Shown here: one piece after another, positions 14,552 through 24,413 of the stretch
Layout of the letters: every line of letters begins with the position of its first letter
Position numbering within the stretch: position 1 is the stretch's first letter
Origin: Nostoc sp. CHAB 5836
GTDB taxonomy: Bacteria > Cyanobacteriota > Cyanobacteriia > Cyanobacteriales > Nostocaceae
Assembly: GCF_020829445.1 (NCBI RefSeq)
Contig: NZ_JAIVFV010000037.1
Coordinates: 1 to 47,396, forward strand
Direction of reading: 5' to 3'
DNA: 47,396 nucleotides
Made by a program: the position numbers and the translations under genes
The notes under the pieces: model-generated
Seen by the model: only the letters and a program-made list of their open reading frames with translations
Databases searched by the model: none
Told to the model about the DNA's origin: nothing

Positions 14552-17500
14552 ATGAATTTTACAGAAAAACAAGGTTTAGATTTAGAGAGGATACAGCAAC
14601 TTAAACCTAAGTTTGAATTAGTTTTATTAGAGAAAACTTCAATAAACGAATGCACAGTAATTGTCAAGAAAACATCTCCGATGGAAGTCATACTATATAT
14701 TGTTTCAAGCTCAAATATCTCACTAGAACAAATTCGCTCTTACCTTCAAGATATATGCGATGAAGCATTACTACCAAGAACTTTTGTATCAGTGTCAAAC
14801 CTACCTTTAACTGCCACAGGAAATGTAGACGAATTAGCTTTGAGCAACATTCCTGTTATTGATGAGAGTTTAATTGAGCGAGTAGAAAAGCAACTTAATT
14901 CTCATCACAAAATTGAACAGGCAGTGATAGTAGTGCAGGAGTTGAGAAAGCAGATCCCTTCACTCCATTTGTCAAATTTGATCCCAGATTGGCAAGATAA
15001 AAGCGCGATCGCCATTCGCGTAGCGTCTCGTTCGCTGAAAGCGTTCCCGAAGGGTAGAGAAGGCGGGGCTTTGCCCATCGCTAATTTTGCCCCAGTTCCA
15101 AGAGACTCCCAATCCAGTACACAACAACATTTCTCAGAACTAAAACCACTTGCTATCAGCCACGGTAGTATTCTCACGGTTGATCCCAACGCACCTATTA
15201 CCTTGCCCGAAGTTTTGCAAAAAGCCGCGCAACAGGCTACAAGTGGGGGAATTATTTACCTGTTGCCCGATGGCACAGAACTACGCCAATCATACGCTGA
15301 GTTACTTGAAGTTGCACAGCGAATTCTCACTGGTTTGAGAAAGTTGGGACTCAAGCCAAAAAATAAAGTCATATTGCAGATGGAACTTAGCTGTGACATT
15401 ATTCCTACCTTTTGGGGCTGCTTATTGGGAGGCTTTATACCCGTAATCATAGAAGTGCCACCGACTTATAGAGAATCAAACAAGGTGGTGGATAAGCTTT
15501 GTCATATTTGGCAGTTCTTAGATAGTCCAGTTATCTTAACTACAGAAGCTCTCAAACCAGAGATAGAATTACTATCGCAATGGCTACCAACAGAACGCCT
15601 CAAGATAGGCACAATTGAAGTATTAAAAAACAATACTGCCAGTAAACAATATCACCATAGTCAACCAGATGAGGTAGCTCTTTTCAACCTGACTTCTGGC
15701 AGTACAGGAATACCAAAATGCGTTCAATTGACTCATAAAAATCTTATTGCTCGCGCCAGAGGGGCTAACCTACTTAATCAATACGAGTCAGAAGATGTAA
15801 TTTTGAATTGGCTGCCGTTCGATCACATTGGCAGCATTTCCGAATTGCATATTCGTGGTGTGGAATTAGGTTGCACGCTGGTTTATGCACAGAAAGAATA
15901 TATCTTGGGTCGCCTTCTCAACTGGTTGGATTTAATTCATAAATACCAGATTACTCATAGCTGGGCACCCAACTTTGCTTATGCGATAGTTAATGACTCC
16001 CTCAAACAAGAACCAGAACAAAACTGGAACTTATCGTGTGTGAAATTCTTGCTTACAGCTGGTGAAGCAGTATCTAGTAAAGCTGTGGAGGATTTTCGAG
16101 AAAACTTGGTTGCCTATGGACTCAAAGCAACGGCAATTCGACCAGCTTTTGGTATGGCTGAGATGGGTTCGGGAATTACATATTATCAGCCCCTCCAGGA
16201 AGCACCTTTGTTGTTCCATAGAGTAGACAAATCTATATTGCAAGGTACTATTAAACGAGTAGAAATAGACCATCCGAACTACAATACTTTTGCCGATTTA
16301 GGCTCAGTAATTCCTGGAATTAACATTCGCATAGTAGACGAGCAAAACTCTGTATTAAGAGAAGACACTATCGGGCGTTTGCAAGTCAAAGGTGATGCAG
16401 TTTCTCCAGGATATTACAACAACCACAATGCCAACAGTCAATCCTTTTTAAAAGATGGCTGGTTTGATACTGGAGATTTAGGATTTATTACCAACGGACA
16501 ATTGGTGGTTACTGGTCGTGCCAAAGAAACTATTATCATCAATGGAGCCAACTACTACAGCCATGAAATTGAAGCAGTAGTTGAAGAAATTGCAGAAATT
16601 GAAGTGTCCTACACTGCCGCTTGTGCAGTGTGCAATGCTGATGATGCAACAGAGAAACTGGCTATTTTCTTCAGTTCGCCGATTACAGAAGAACCAAAAC
16701 TGCTAGAGTTACTGAAGAAAATTCGGCAAAAAGTGGTGAACAAAATCGGCTTAAATCCTGATTATTTAATTTTATTAGCTAAAAAAGATATCCCTAAAAC
16801 CGTTATTGGTAAAATCCAGCGATCGCAACTTAGCGATCGCTTTCATGCAGGTGAGTTCAACTCAATTCTCAAACAATTCGATATCTTACTAGGCAATAAC
16901 AAAACTATTCCTGATTGGTTCTACCAAAAAGTTTGGCGACCCAAGCAAGTCAAGGCTTTGAAGACTTTATCCCAAAAATTTCTAACTATAGTCTTCCTTG
17001 ACGAGTTAGGGTTGGGGACATTTATTTGTCAGCAACTAGAACAGCAAAACCTACCATATCTGTGTGTCTCACCTGGATCATATTTTGTTAAAAAAAGTCC
17101 CAATCACTTCTTTTTATCTCCTGAAAATGCAGATCATTATCAGCTATTGCTTGAGACCATAAAAGCAGATAACCTGACCATCGGTCAAATTCTCCATTTG
17201 TGGAATCATCAAGAGTATCAAGGAGAAATAAAAAGCATAGAAGCTATTGAAAAAGCCCAAAGCCAGGGAATTTACAGTTTATTGCTTCTTACTCAAGCCC
17301 TAGCAAAAACTCAGAATTTCCAAGATTTAGTTCAGCTATTGTTTGTTTCTAGCTACACCCAGTCTACGCAACCAACAGACAAGATAGCTTATGAAAAATC
17401 TCCTGTTATTGGTGTAATTAAAACTATCCCCCAGGAAATACCCTGGTTAAATTGTCGTCACATCGATTTGCCACCAAATTCGATACAGGTGAATGCAAAC

Positions 17501-18886
17501 TATCTTCTACAAGAACTTCAGGTTTTATCAAAAGAGCAAGAGGTAGCTTATCGAAACGGACAGCGTTTGATTGCAGGTTTAGAAAAAGTTAATCTGGAAG
17601 ACAAACCGAAGCAAAAACTTCCCTTTAAATCAGGGGGGATGTATCTAATCAGTGGTGGGCTTGGGGGTATTGCAGTTGAAATTGCTAAATATCTAATTAA
17701 ATTTTTTAATGCCAAATTATTATTAGTAGGTCGGACTCATTTACCAAATGAAGATATCACATCCAACCTCTCGACGGAAATATTAGAAAAAGTAAAGCTT
17801 TATCAGGAATTAAAGCAGCTGGGCTCGGTGGTTTATGAGGCAGTGGATATCTGCGATTTTCAAGCATTGCAACAAGTGCTAGAAAAAGTCAAGGCTAACT
17901 GGGGAAGTCAGCTGGATGGGGTGATTCATCTGGCGGGAACTTACCAAGAAAAAATGCTAGTGGATGAAACACCACAAAGTTTAGCTGCAATCTTACGACC
18001 CAAAGTATTCGGTGCTTGGGCGCTACATCAGTTGCTGAACAAGCAAGAGAAAGGGATTTTTATTAGCTTTTCGTCTTTGGCGAGTTTTTTTGGCGGAGCC
18101 ACAATTTCTGCTTATGCTGCTGCCAACAATTTTTTGGAAAGCTTTAATCAATATCAACGTTCTATTAGTGGGTTGCACAGCTATTGCTTTGCTTGGGCAA
18201 TTTGGCGTGACACAGGGATCAACAAGGGTTATCAGAGGCAAGAAATCACCCGCGCTCAAGGCTTTTATGAGATGAGCCTGCAACAAGGGTTATATTCCTT
18301 GTTGACTGGTTTATATCATGACCAAGCACAGTTGATAGTCGGTTTAGATGGCAGCAATCCCAAAATTCGGCGTTTTACCTCGGAGTCTCCGGGGTTACAG
18401 AAATTAACTGCCTATTTCACTACGAGTAACGGTTCTACCGTACCAGAATTATCAGATTTTACAGTGCGCGATCGCTTCACAACAACCGTTAACTGTGACT
18501 TTGTGCAACTATCACAAATGCCCCTCACTGCTAGTGGCGAAATCAATCGAGAATTATTGGCTAGGGGGATGACTCGTAGAGAAGCGATCGCTCCCCGAAA
18601 TGAAACGGAACGGCAAATAGCTCAAACCTGGCAAGAAGTTTTAGGCATACCCCAGATCGGCATTCACGACAACTTCTTTGAACTAGGAGGAAATTCTTTG
18701 CTAGCCTTCCAAGTCATTTCTCGGTTGCGCGAGACTTTTTCTGTTGAGTTGTCGCCAAATCGTTTTTTTGCATCCCCGACTGTAGCTGGTTTGGCAGAAA
18801 GCCTTGAGGCGCTACAAACTGTTGTCAGAAAGTGGAATGTAGCTATGGATGACGCAGAAAAAGAATATGAGGGAGGGGTATTATAA
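14552..18886 (+). CDS. aerA: Aeruginosin-type loading synthetase (A-KR-PCP)
   Basis: 1444 residues. A short N-terminal piece (about 1-140) resembles the C-terminal subdomain of an adenylation domain, including LPLTATGNVD. An adenylation domain follows (about 215-780) with FNLTSGSTGIPK near 380 and the McyG/AerA-like run NWLPFDHIGSISE, typical of phenylpropanoid or arylpyruvate activation rather than amino acids. Next is a ketoreductase (structural half about 785-1020; catalytic half about 1025-1215) with SGGLGGIAVE for NADPH and the S-Y-N set in SSLASFFGG...SAYAAANNF. A peptidyl carrier ends the protein, with DNFFELGGNSLLAF (Ser near 1381). This order matches AerA, which loads a 2-keto acid and reduces it to a hydroxy acid. 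aerB begins immediately after the stop. An SDR-like insert lies near residues 150-180. Confidence 0.87.
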   Translation: MNFTEKQGLDLERIQQLKPKFELVLLEKTSINECTVIVKKTSPMEVILYIVSSSNISLEQIRSYLQDICDEALLPRTFVSVSNLPLTATGNVDELALSNIPVIDESLIERVEKQLNSHHKIEQAVIVVQELRKQIPSLHLSNLIPDWQDKSAIAIRVASRSLKAFPKGREGGALPIANFAPVPRDSQSSTQQHFSELKPLAISHGSILTVDPNAPITLPEVLQKAAQQATSGGIIYLLPDGTELRQSYAELLEVAQRILTGLRKLGLKPKNKVILQMELSCDIIPTFWGCLLGGFIPVIIEVPPTYRESNKVVDKLCHIWQFLDSPVILTTEALKPEIELLSQWLPTERLKIGTIEVLKNNTASKQYHHSQPDEVALFNLTSGSTGIPKCVQLTHKNLIARARGANLLNQYESEDVILNWLPFDHIGSISELHIRGVELGCTLVYAQKEYILGRLLNWLDLIHKYQITHSWAPNFAYAIVNDSLKQEPEQNWNLSCVKFLLTAGEAVSSKAVEDFRENLVAYGLKATAIRPAFGMAEMGSGITYYQPLQEAPLLFHRVDKSILQGTIKRVEIDHPNYNTFADLGSVIPGINIRIVDEQNSVLREDTIGRLQVKGDAVSPGYYNNHNANSQSFLKDGWFDTGDLGFITNGQLVVTGRAKETIIINGANYYSHEIEAVVEEIAEIEVSYTAACAVCNADDATEKLAIFFSSPITEEPKLLELLKKIRQKVVNKIGLNPDYLILLAKKDIPKTVIGKIQRSQLSDRFHAGEFNSILKQFDILLGNNKTIPDWFYQKVWRPKQVKALKTLSQKFLTIVFLDELGLGTFICQQLEQQNLPYLCVSPGSYFVKKSPNHFFLSPENADHYQLLLETIKADNLTIGQILHLWNHQEYQGEIKSIEAIEKAQSQGIYSLLLLTQALAKTQNFQDLVQLLFVSSYTQSTQPTDKIAYEKSPVIGVIKTIPQEIPWLNCRHIDLPPNSIQVNANYLLQELQVLSKEQEVAYRNGQRLIAGLEKVNLEDKPKQKLPFKSGGMYLISGGLGGIAVEIAKYLIKFFNAKLLLVGRTHLPNEDITSNLSTEILEKVKLYQELKQLGSVVYEAVDICDFQALQQVLEKVKANWGSQLDGVIHLAGTYQEKMLVDETPQSLAAILRPKVFGAWALHQLLNKQEKGIFISFSSLASFFGGATISAYAAANNFLESFNQYQRSISGLHSYCFAWAIWRDTGINKGYQRQEITRAQGFYEMSLQQGLYSLLTGLYHDQAQLIVGLDGSNPKIRRFTSESPGLQKLTAYFTTSNGSTVPELSDFTVRDRFTTTVNCDFVQLSQMPLTASGEINRELLARGMTRREAIAPRNETERQIAQTWQEVLGIPQIGIHDNFFELGGNSLLAFQVISRLRETFSVELSPNRFFASPTVAGLAESLEALQTVVRKWNVAMDDAEKEYEGGVL
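15003..15090 (+). repeat. Small dispersed repeat inserted in frame in aerA
   Basis: A GC-rich stretch carrying GCGATCGCC, then CGCGTAGCGTCTCGTTCGCT, is translated as about 28 Arg/Ala/Gly-rich residues between the N-terminal fragment and the adenylation domain. It resembles Nostoc small dispersed repeats and is unlike the flanking AT-richer coding sequence. It keeps the frame. Confidence 0.6.
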
Positions 18887-21800
18887 ATGACAATAATAGA
18901 ATTTGTATCTTATTTAAATAGTTTAGGCATCAAAATTTGGCTAGAAGGCGGCCAGTTAAACTATCGCGCTCCCAAGGGAGTGATGAACCCAGACCTCAAA
19001 AACCAACTGCTAGGACGCAAATCAGAAATCCTGGCTTTTCTAGAAGAAGCTCAGACTGCAACAGACTCCTCTTTTGAGCCAATACTATCTATAGATCGCT
19101 CTGGAGACTTGCCTTTATCATTTGCCCAGCAGAGGATGTGGTTTCTCTATCAATTAGAGAGCCAAAGCCCATTTTATAACGAGGGTTTACAGCTGCGCCT
19201 TGAAGGTGTACTCAACGTAGAAGTTTTACAGCAGAGTATCAACGAAATCATCCGTCGTCACGAGATTTTACGGACAATATTTCCAGCAGTAGATGGAAAA
19301 CCCGTGCAGGTAATTTCTTCTAGCTTGGCGATGAACATACCAGTTCTGGACTTGCAAGGTTTAGAAGCAGCAGAGATACAACAGATTGTCACAAAGGAAG
19401 CCCGCCAACCTTTTGATTTGAGTAATGGCCCTTTGTTGCGGGTCACTTTACTACGGCTGAGGCCAGAGTCCCATGTGCTGGTGTTGATTATGCACCATAT
19501 CATCACAGATGGCTGGTCAATGGGGATATTCATTCAAGAGTTGTCCAGCCTCTACCGAGCTTTTACTATTGATTCCCCTTTACTCCTTGCTGAGTTGCCC
19601 ATTCAGTATGCTGATTTTGCAGTTTGGCAGCGACAGTGGTTGACTGAGGAAATTCAAAAACAGCAACTCAACTACTGGAAGCAACAGTTAGCTGGTGCTA
19701 CACCCTTATTAGAACTACCCACAGACAAACCACGCCCCCCTGTTCAGACTTTCTGTGGTGCTACCCAGGAATTTCAAATTGACCAAAATTTGAGCAAGCA
19801 AATCAAAACCTTCAGCCAACAGTCAGGAGGTACTCTATTCCATACATTACTAGCGGCTTTCGTCGTTTTAATGTTTCGTTACAGTGGTCAAGATGATATC
19901 TGCATTGGTAGCCCCATTGCCAACCGCAACCGCAGAGAAATGGAACCATTGATTGGCTTTTTTGTCAATACATTGGTACTGCGTAACCAAATCGAGGGAA
20001 ATCCTAGTTTTTGTGAGTTTCTCTCTCAAGTGCGACAAGTTGCAACCTCCGCTTACACTCACCAAGATGTTCCTTTTGAACAAGTGGTAGAAGCATTGCA
20101 ACCAGAACGTTCTCTCAGTTACAATCCCCTATTCCAAGTGGTGTTTGTCTTAGAGAATTTTTTGTTGGATACATTAGAATTGCCTGATGTTACCCTGACT
20201 CCTCAATTTGTAGAACGTGGAACATCTCAGTTTGATTTGACCTTGGCAGTTTGGGATACAAAACAGGGGTTAATAGGTTCGTGGGAATATAACAGCGACC
20301 TATTTGAGCCAGATACTATTGCGAGGATGACAAGTCATTTCCAAACTTTGTTAGCAGCGATTATTGCTAATCCGAATCAACCCATTGGTGAATTACCACT
20401 GCTGACCCAGCAGGAGCGACATCAGTTACTAGTGGAATGGAATGATACTTATACGCCTTATCCTGACAGCAAATGCATCCATCAGTTGTTTGAGGAACAG
20501 GTTGAAAAAACACCCAATGCAGTGGCTGTGGTCTATGAGGACGATTCTCTAACATACCAACAGTTGAACGATCGCGCAAATCAATTGGCGCACTATCTGC
20601 AAACTCTGGGGGTGAAACCAGAAGTTTTAGTAGGAATTTGCGTTGAGCGATCGCCCTTAATGTTGGTAGGATTGCTGGGCATTCTCAAGGCTGGTGGGGC
20701 TTATGTACCGCTTGACCCAGCATATCCGCAAGAACGCTTGGCTTATATGTTGCAAGATGCAAAAGTGCCAGTCTTACTCACTCAACAAGAGTTAATATCG
20801 CAGTTACCTCAAACTCAAGCTAGAGTAGTCTGTTTAGAGATTGACTCGAAGGTAATTAGCACTTACAGTCAGGAAAATCCCACTAGCGAAGCATCCGTTC
20901 ATAACCTAGCTTACGTAATTTATACATCTGGTTCTACAGGACAACCCAAAGGTGTTTCTGTTATACATCAGGCTGTCAATCGATTAGTCTGCAACACCAA
21001 CTATATAAACTTAACACCCAAACACCGAGTAGCTCAAGCCTCCAATGCGACTTTTGATGCTGCTACCTTTGAAATTTGGGGAGCTTTACTACATGGAGCT
21101 ACGATAGTAGGCATTACTAAAGAAGTACTGCTTGCACCGCCAGAACTTGCTAGACAACTGCATCAGCAACAGATTGATGTTTTATTTGTAACAACAGCCT
21201 TGTTTAACCAGTTGGTTAGTCAAGTGCCAGGAATCTTCAAAACCTTAGAAACTGTCCTATTCGGTGGAGAGGCGGTTGACCCCACTACGGTTAGAGCAAC
21301 ACTACAACATGAACCGCCAAAGCGACTGCTTCACGTTTATGGGCCAACCGAAAGTACCACCTTCTCATCGTGGTACTTAGTGCAGGAAGTACCAGAGAAA
21401 GCAACTAACTTGCCAATTGGTCGTCCCATCGCCAATACACAAATCTACATTCTAGATTGCCATCTACAAGCCTCACCTATTGGGGTTCCTGGCGAACTAT
21501 ATGTTGGAGGTGATGGTTTAGCTAGAGGTTATCTCAACCGCACAGAGTTAACCGAAAAAAGCTTTATCCAAAACCCATTCAACGATGACAATTGCGATCG
21601 CTTCTACAAAACAGGAGATTTGGCTCGTTACTTACCCGACGGCAATATAGAATTCCTGGGTCGCATTGACAACCAAGTTAAGATTCGCGGCTTCCGCATT
21701 GAACTTTCCGAAATTGAGGCTGTTCTGACTCAACACCCTCTGGTACGCGACGCTGTTGCGATCGCAAGGGAAGATATACCTGGTGTGAAAAGTTTGGCAG

Positions 21801-23662
21801 CATATATCATCCCAAAATTGACACAGCCGACTAGTAATGAGCTACGCCTATTTCTCAAGTCAAAGCTCCCCAATTACATGGTACCTGCATCCTTCACATT
21901 TCTAGAAGCTCTACCGATTACCCCCAACGGCAAGGTAGACCGTCGTGCATTACCAGTACCAGAGTTCGAGTTCGACGAATCTACTGGCTTTGTCTCGCCC
22001 CACACCCATACTCAAGAAGTCTTGGCCAAGATTTGGCGGGATGTTTTAGTACTTAAACAAGTTGGTATCCACGATAATTTCTTTGAATTGGGCGGGGATT
22101 CCATCATTGGTATCCAAATTGTTGCCAAAGCTAATCAAGCTGGACTCAAACTTACTCCCAAACAATTATTTCAACACCAAACAATTGCTGAATTAGCTAC
22201 TGTTGCTGGTACAATTAATTCGATTCAATCAGAACAAGGTTTAGTTACAGGGGCTGTCCCTCTAACACCGATTCTGCATTGGTTCTTTGAGCAAAATCTA
22301 CCTGAACCTCATCACTTTAACCAATCCTTCCTACTAGAAGTTCCCGCAAATTTGCAACCGGAATTACTAGAGAAGGCATTACAAAAGTTACTCTCCCATC
22401 ACGATGCTTTACGCCTGCGGTTTGTGCAGCAGGATGGGCAATGGCAGCAGTACAACAGTGATGCAAGCGATGAAGTATCGTTGGGCATTGTAGATTTGTC
22501 ATATCTGCCCCCAGCAGAACAGTTAAAGGCGATCGCAATCAGGGCGGACGTTGCACAAAGGACGCTGAACTTAACAGATGGGCTGCTGATGCGGGTCGTT
22601 CTATTTAACTTAGGCAATTCCCCCGGACGGTTACTCATCGTCATCCATCACTTGGCTGTCGATGGGATCTCGTGGCGGATTTTGCTAGAAGACTTATCTG
22701 AGGCATACAAACAATTAGAAGTTGGCAAAGGTATCCAACTAAGAGCAAAAACAACTTCCTTTAAGGATTGGGCAATTCGATTGCAGGATTATGCCCGCAG
22801 TCAAGAACTGCACTCACAGCTAGATTATTGGCTGGACTCAATGCGGTTCCCAATTGCTCCTTTACCGTTGGATTATGCTGCTGTTGCCCAAGATAATACT
22901 GTAGCTTCCAGTCAAATTGTATCTGTATACCTGAGTGTAGAACAGACTCGCGCTCTGTTACAGGATGTCCCGGTCGCCTACAACACCCAAATTAACGATG
23001 TACTATTGACAGCGTTGGTGCAGACTTTCACTCGTTGGACGCGTTCTGACTCCCTACTAATTGACTTAGAAGGTCATGGACGAGAGGACTTGTTTGAGGA
23101 TGTGGACTTGTCCCGCACGGTAGGCTGGTTTACTAGTATATTCCCCGTTCTCTTAAAACTTGAAAATCGCAACGATCCCGGAGAGGTTCTCAAGTCAGTA
23201 AAAGAGCAATTACGACGTATTCCCAACCGGGGTATTGGTTATGGCATCTGGCGCTATCTAAGTATAGATGAGAGCGATCACAATCAATTACAAGCCCTCC
23301 CCAAAGCTGAGGTGAGCTTTAACTACTTAGGTCAATTTGATCAAACCCAGTTAGCAACCCTGGGATGGAAATTTGCCCACGAGTCTAGCGGTTGCATTCA
23401 CAGCCCCAAAGGACAGCGCCGCCATTTGTTGGCTGTGAATGGATTAGTTGTTGAAGGGAGGCTGAAAGTAGAGTGGCAATATAGCGAGCATTTTCATTCT
23501 TTGGCCACTGTAGAAAATCTGGCTAATGAGTATATAGAAGCCTTAAAAACTATTATTACTCATTGTTTATCCCCAGAGGCAGGTGGCTATACTCCTTCTG
23601 ATTTCCCGGAAGTTGAGTTTAGCCAAGAAGCTTTGGACGAACTGCTAGCAGAAATTAATTAA
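18887..23662 (+). CDS. aerB: Aeruginosin-type synthetase (docking-C-A-PCP-E)
   Basis: 1591 residues. Residues 1-55 look like a TubC-type N-terminal docking domain (FVSYLNSLGIKIWLEGGQL). A condensation domain covers about 70-510 (HHIITDGWSMG near 202). The adenylation domain covers about 520-1030 (LAYVIYTSGSTGQPKG near 675). Aligned by eye to GrsA PheA, its pocket reads DAFFLGVTFK, an aliphatic type (Ile/Val/Leu). A carrier (Ser near 1071, in GGDSIIG, the GGDS form usual before epimerases) and an epimerisation domain follow (about 1125-1560; HHLAVDGISW, NYLGQFDQ). It should add one aliphatic residue and invert it to D, as in aeruginosins. It begins with the base directly after the aerA stop, so the two are one transcript. 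Confidence 0.88.
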   Translation: MTIIEFVSYLNSLGIKIWLEGGQLNYRAPKGVMNPDLKNQLLGRKSEILAFLEEAQTATDSSFEPILSIDRSGDLPLSFAQQRMWFLYQLESQSPFYNEGLQLRLEGVLNVEVLQQSINEIIRRHEILRTIFPAVDGKPVQVISSSLAMNIPVLDLQGLEAAEIQQIVTKEARQPFDLSNGPLLRVTLLRLRPESHVLVLIMHHIITDGWSMGIFIQELSSLYRAFTIDSPLLLAELPIQYADFAVWQRQWLTEEIQKQQLNYWKQQLAGATPLLELPTDKPRPPVQTFCGATQEFQIDQNLSKQIKTFSQQSGGTLFHTLLAAFVVLMFRYSGQDDICIGSPIANRNRREMEPLIGFFVNTLVLRNQIEGNPSFCEFLSQVRQVATSAYTHQDVPFEQVVEALQPERSLSYNPLFQVVFVLENFLLDTLELPDVTLTPQFVERGTSQFDLTLAVWDTKQGLIGSWEYNSDLFEPDTIARMTSHFQTLLAAIIANPNQPIGELPLLTQQERHQLLVEWNDTYTPYPDSKCIHQLFEEQVEKTPNAVAVVYEDDSLTYQQLNDRANQLAHYLQTLGVKPEVLVGICVERSPLMLVGLLGILKAGGAYVPLDPAYPQERLAYMLQDAKVPVLLTQQELISQLPQTQARVVCLEIDSKVISTYSQENPTSEASVHNLAYVIYTSGSTGQPKGVSVIHQAVNRLVCNTNYINLTPKHRVAQASNATFDAATFEIWGALLHGATIVGITKEVLLAPPELARQLHQQQIDVLFVTTALFNQLVSQVPGIFKTLETVLFGGEAVDPTTVRATLQHEPPKRLLHVYGPTESTTFSSWYLVQEVPEKATNLPIGRPIANTQIYILDCHLQASPIGVPGELYVGGDGLARGYLNRTELTEKSFIQNPFNDDNCDRFYKTGDLARYLPDGNIEFLGRIDNQVKIRGFRIELSEIEAVLTQHPLVRDAVAIAREDIPGVKSLAAYIIPKLTQPTSNELRLFLKSKLPNYMVPASFTFLEALPITPNGKVDRRALPVPEFEFDESTGFVSPHTHTQEVLAKIWRDVLVLKQVGIHDNFFELGGDSIIGIQIVAKANQAGLKLTPKQLFQHQTIAELATVAGTINSIQSEQGLVTGAVPLTPILHWFFEQNLPEPHHFNQSFLLEVPANLQPELLEKALQKLLSHHDALRLRFVQQDGQWQQYNSDASDEVSLGIVDLSYLPPAEQLKAIAIRADVAQRTLNLTDGLLMRVVLFNLGNSPGRLLIVIHHLAVDGISWRILLEDLSEAYKQLEVGKGIQLRAKTTSFKDWAIRLQDYARSQELHSQLDYWLDSMRFPIAPLPLDYAAVAQDNTVASSQIVSVYLSVEQTRALLQDVPVAYNTQINDVLLTALVQTFTRWTRSDSLLIDLEGHGREDLFEDVDLSRTVGWFTSIFPVLLKLENRNDPGEVLKSVKEQLRRIPNRGIGYGIWRYLSIDESDHNQLQALPKAEVSFNYLGQFDQTQLATLGWKFAHESSGCIHSPKGQRRHLLAVNGLVVEGRLKVEWQYSEHFHSLATVENLANEYIEALKTIITHCLSPEAGGYTPSDFPEVEFSQEALDELLAEIN

Positions 23663-23680
23663 ATAAAGTCGTCCATATTT

Positions 23681-23695
23681 AGAAACCTGGTTTCT
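23681..23695. repeat. Short hairpin repeat AGAAACC-T-GGTTTCT
   Basis: A perfect 7-bp stem with a one-base loop, 19 bases after the aerB stop. This palindrome is a frequent intergenic motif in filamentous cyanobacteria (recollection). Too short and U-poor to be called a terminator; the following aerD gene is probably still co-transcribed. A GGAGGTGAT string near 23733 is too far from the aerD ATG to serve it obviously. Confidence 0.5.
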
Positions 23696-23804
23696 GTTTT
23701 AACAATATTTTCTGCAAATAAACAAAGTTACTGGAGGTGATTTATAACAAAACTACTAATGACTCGCTACCAAAAAATATCATGATGATTACTCAGAAAA
23801 AACT

Positions 23805-24413
23805 ATGCTGGAATTTCAAATTGAATTTAAACCTCGTATCCCTCCTTCAAAAAATTTAGTCATAGGTACTTTGGGGCCTATTGCTACTAGTAGTGACTAC
23901 GCTGCCAAGCATATAACTAACCAACTGCTTTCAGAGCAATTTACTGCATCAACTCAGTTGTTTGATACTTTTATAGATGTCAAAGAAGCCTTGCTACAAG
24001 ACAAAGTAGATATGGCTTTAGTACCTCATGCTTACGACCGAATTAATGAGTTTTATATGGAGCCAAGTTTTGATCTAGGCTTCATTTTTATATTTCCTAC
24101 TCCAGTTTATGGATTGGCTAAGAAAAAAAATAAAGACGTAGTTTTCAACGGTTCTAGAATTGTTACCCATCAGGCTCCTCTACCTTTGTTAACAAAACTC
24201 TTGCCAGATTCTCAAGATCAAACACAAATAGAAGTGGATTTGTCTCCTTCTACGAGCGATTCAGCAATTCAGGTAATGCAGGGTTTAGCCGATTTCGCTA
24301 TTACTAATGAGAATGCTGTGAAAGCGTACGATTTAGAATTTATTTCAATCTATGGAAACATCCGTATGAGTTGGTCGATTTTTCAGAAAAAATTAACAGA
24401 AAGTTATGTCTAA
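23805..24413 (+). CDS. aerD: Prephenate decarboxylase, BacA/AerD family
   Basis: 202 residues, close to bacilysin BacA in size and sequence order: VIGTLGPIATSSDYAAKH (about 20-37), DMALVPHAYDRINEFYM, IFIFPTPVYGLAKKK, and a C-terminal IYGNIRMSWSIFQK. These proteins have a prephenate-dehydratase-like fold but decarboxylate prephenate without aromatisation, giving dihydro-hydroxyphenylpyruvate. In aeruginosin clusters this is the first step to the Choi amino acid. The position after aerB and the 8-base overlap with aerE support this. It is not a phenylalanine-pathway dehydratase, since it lacks the ACT domain and is clustered with bacB- and bacC-like genes. Confidence 0.88.
   Translation: MLEFQIEFKPRIPPSKNLVIGTLGPIATSSDYAAKHITNQLLSEQFTASTQLFDTFIDVKEALLQDKVDMALVPHAYDRINEFYMEPSFDLGFIFIFPTPVYGLAKKKNKDVVFNGSRIVTHQAPLPLLTKLLPDSQDQTQIEVDLSPSTSDSAIQVMQGLADFAITNENAVKAYDLEFISIYGNIRMSWSIFQKKLTESYV

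Noticed and set aside
23681..23695. A rho-independent terminator after aerB
   Set aside because: The hairpin is short, has a one-base loop and no clean U-tract; it matches a common dispersed palindrome instead.
23805..24413. A housekeeping prephenate dehydratase
   Set aside because: It is short, lacks the ACT domain and is followed by BacB- and BacC-like genes, which points to the decarboxylase family.
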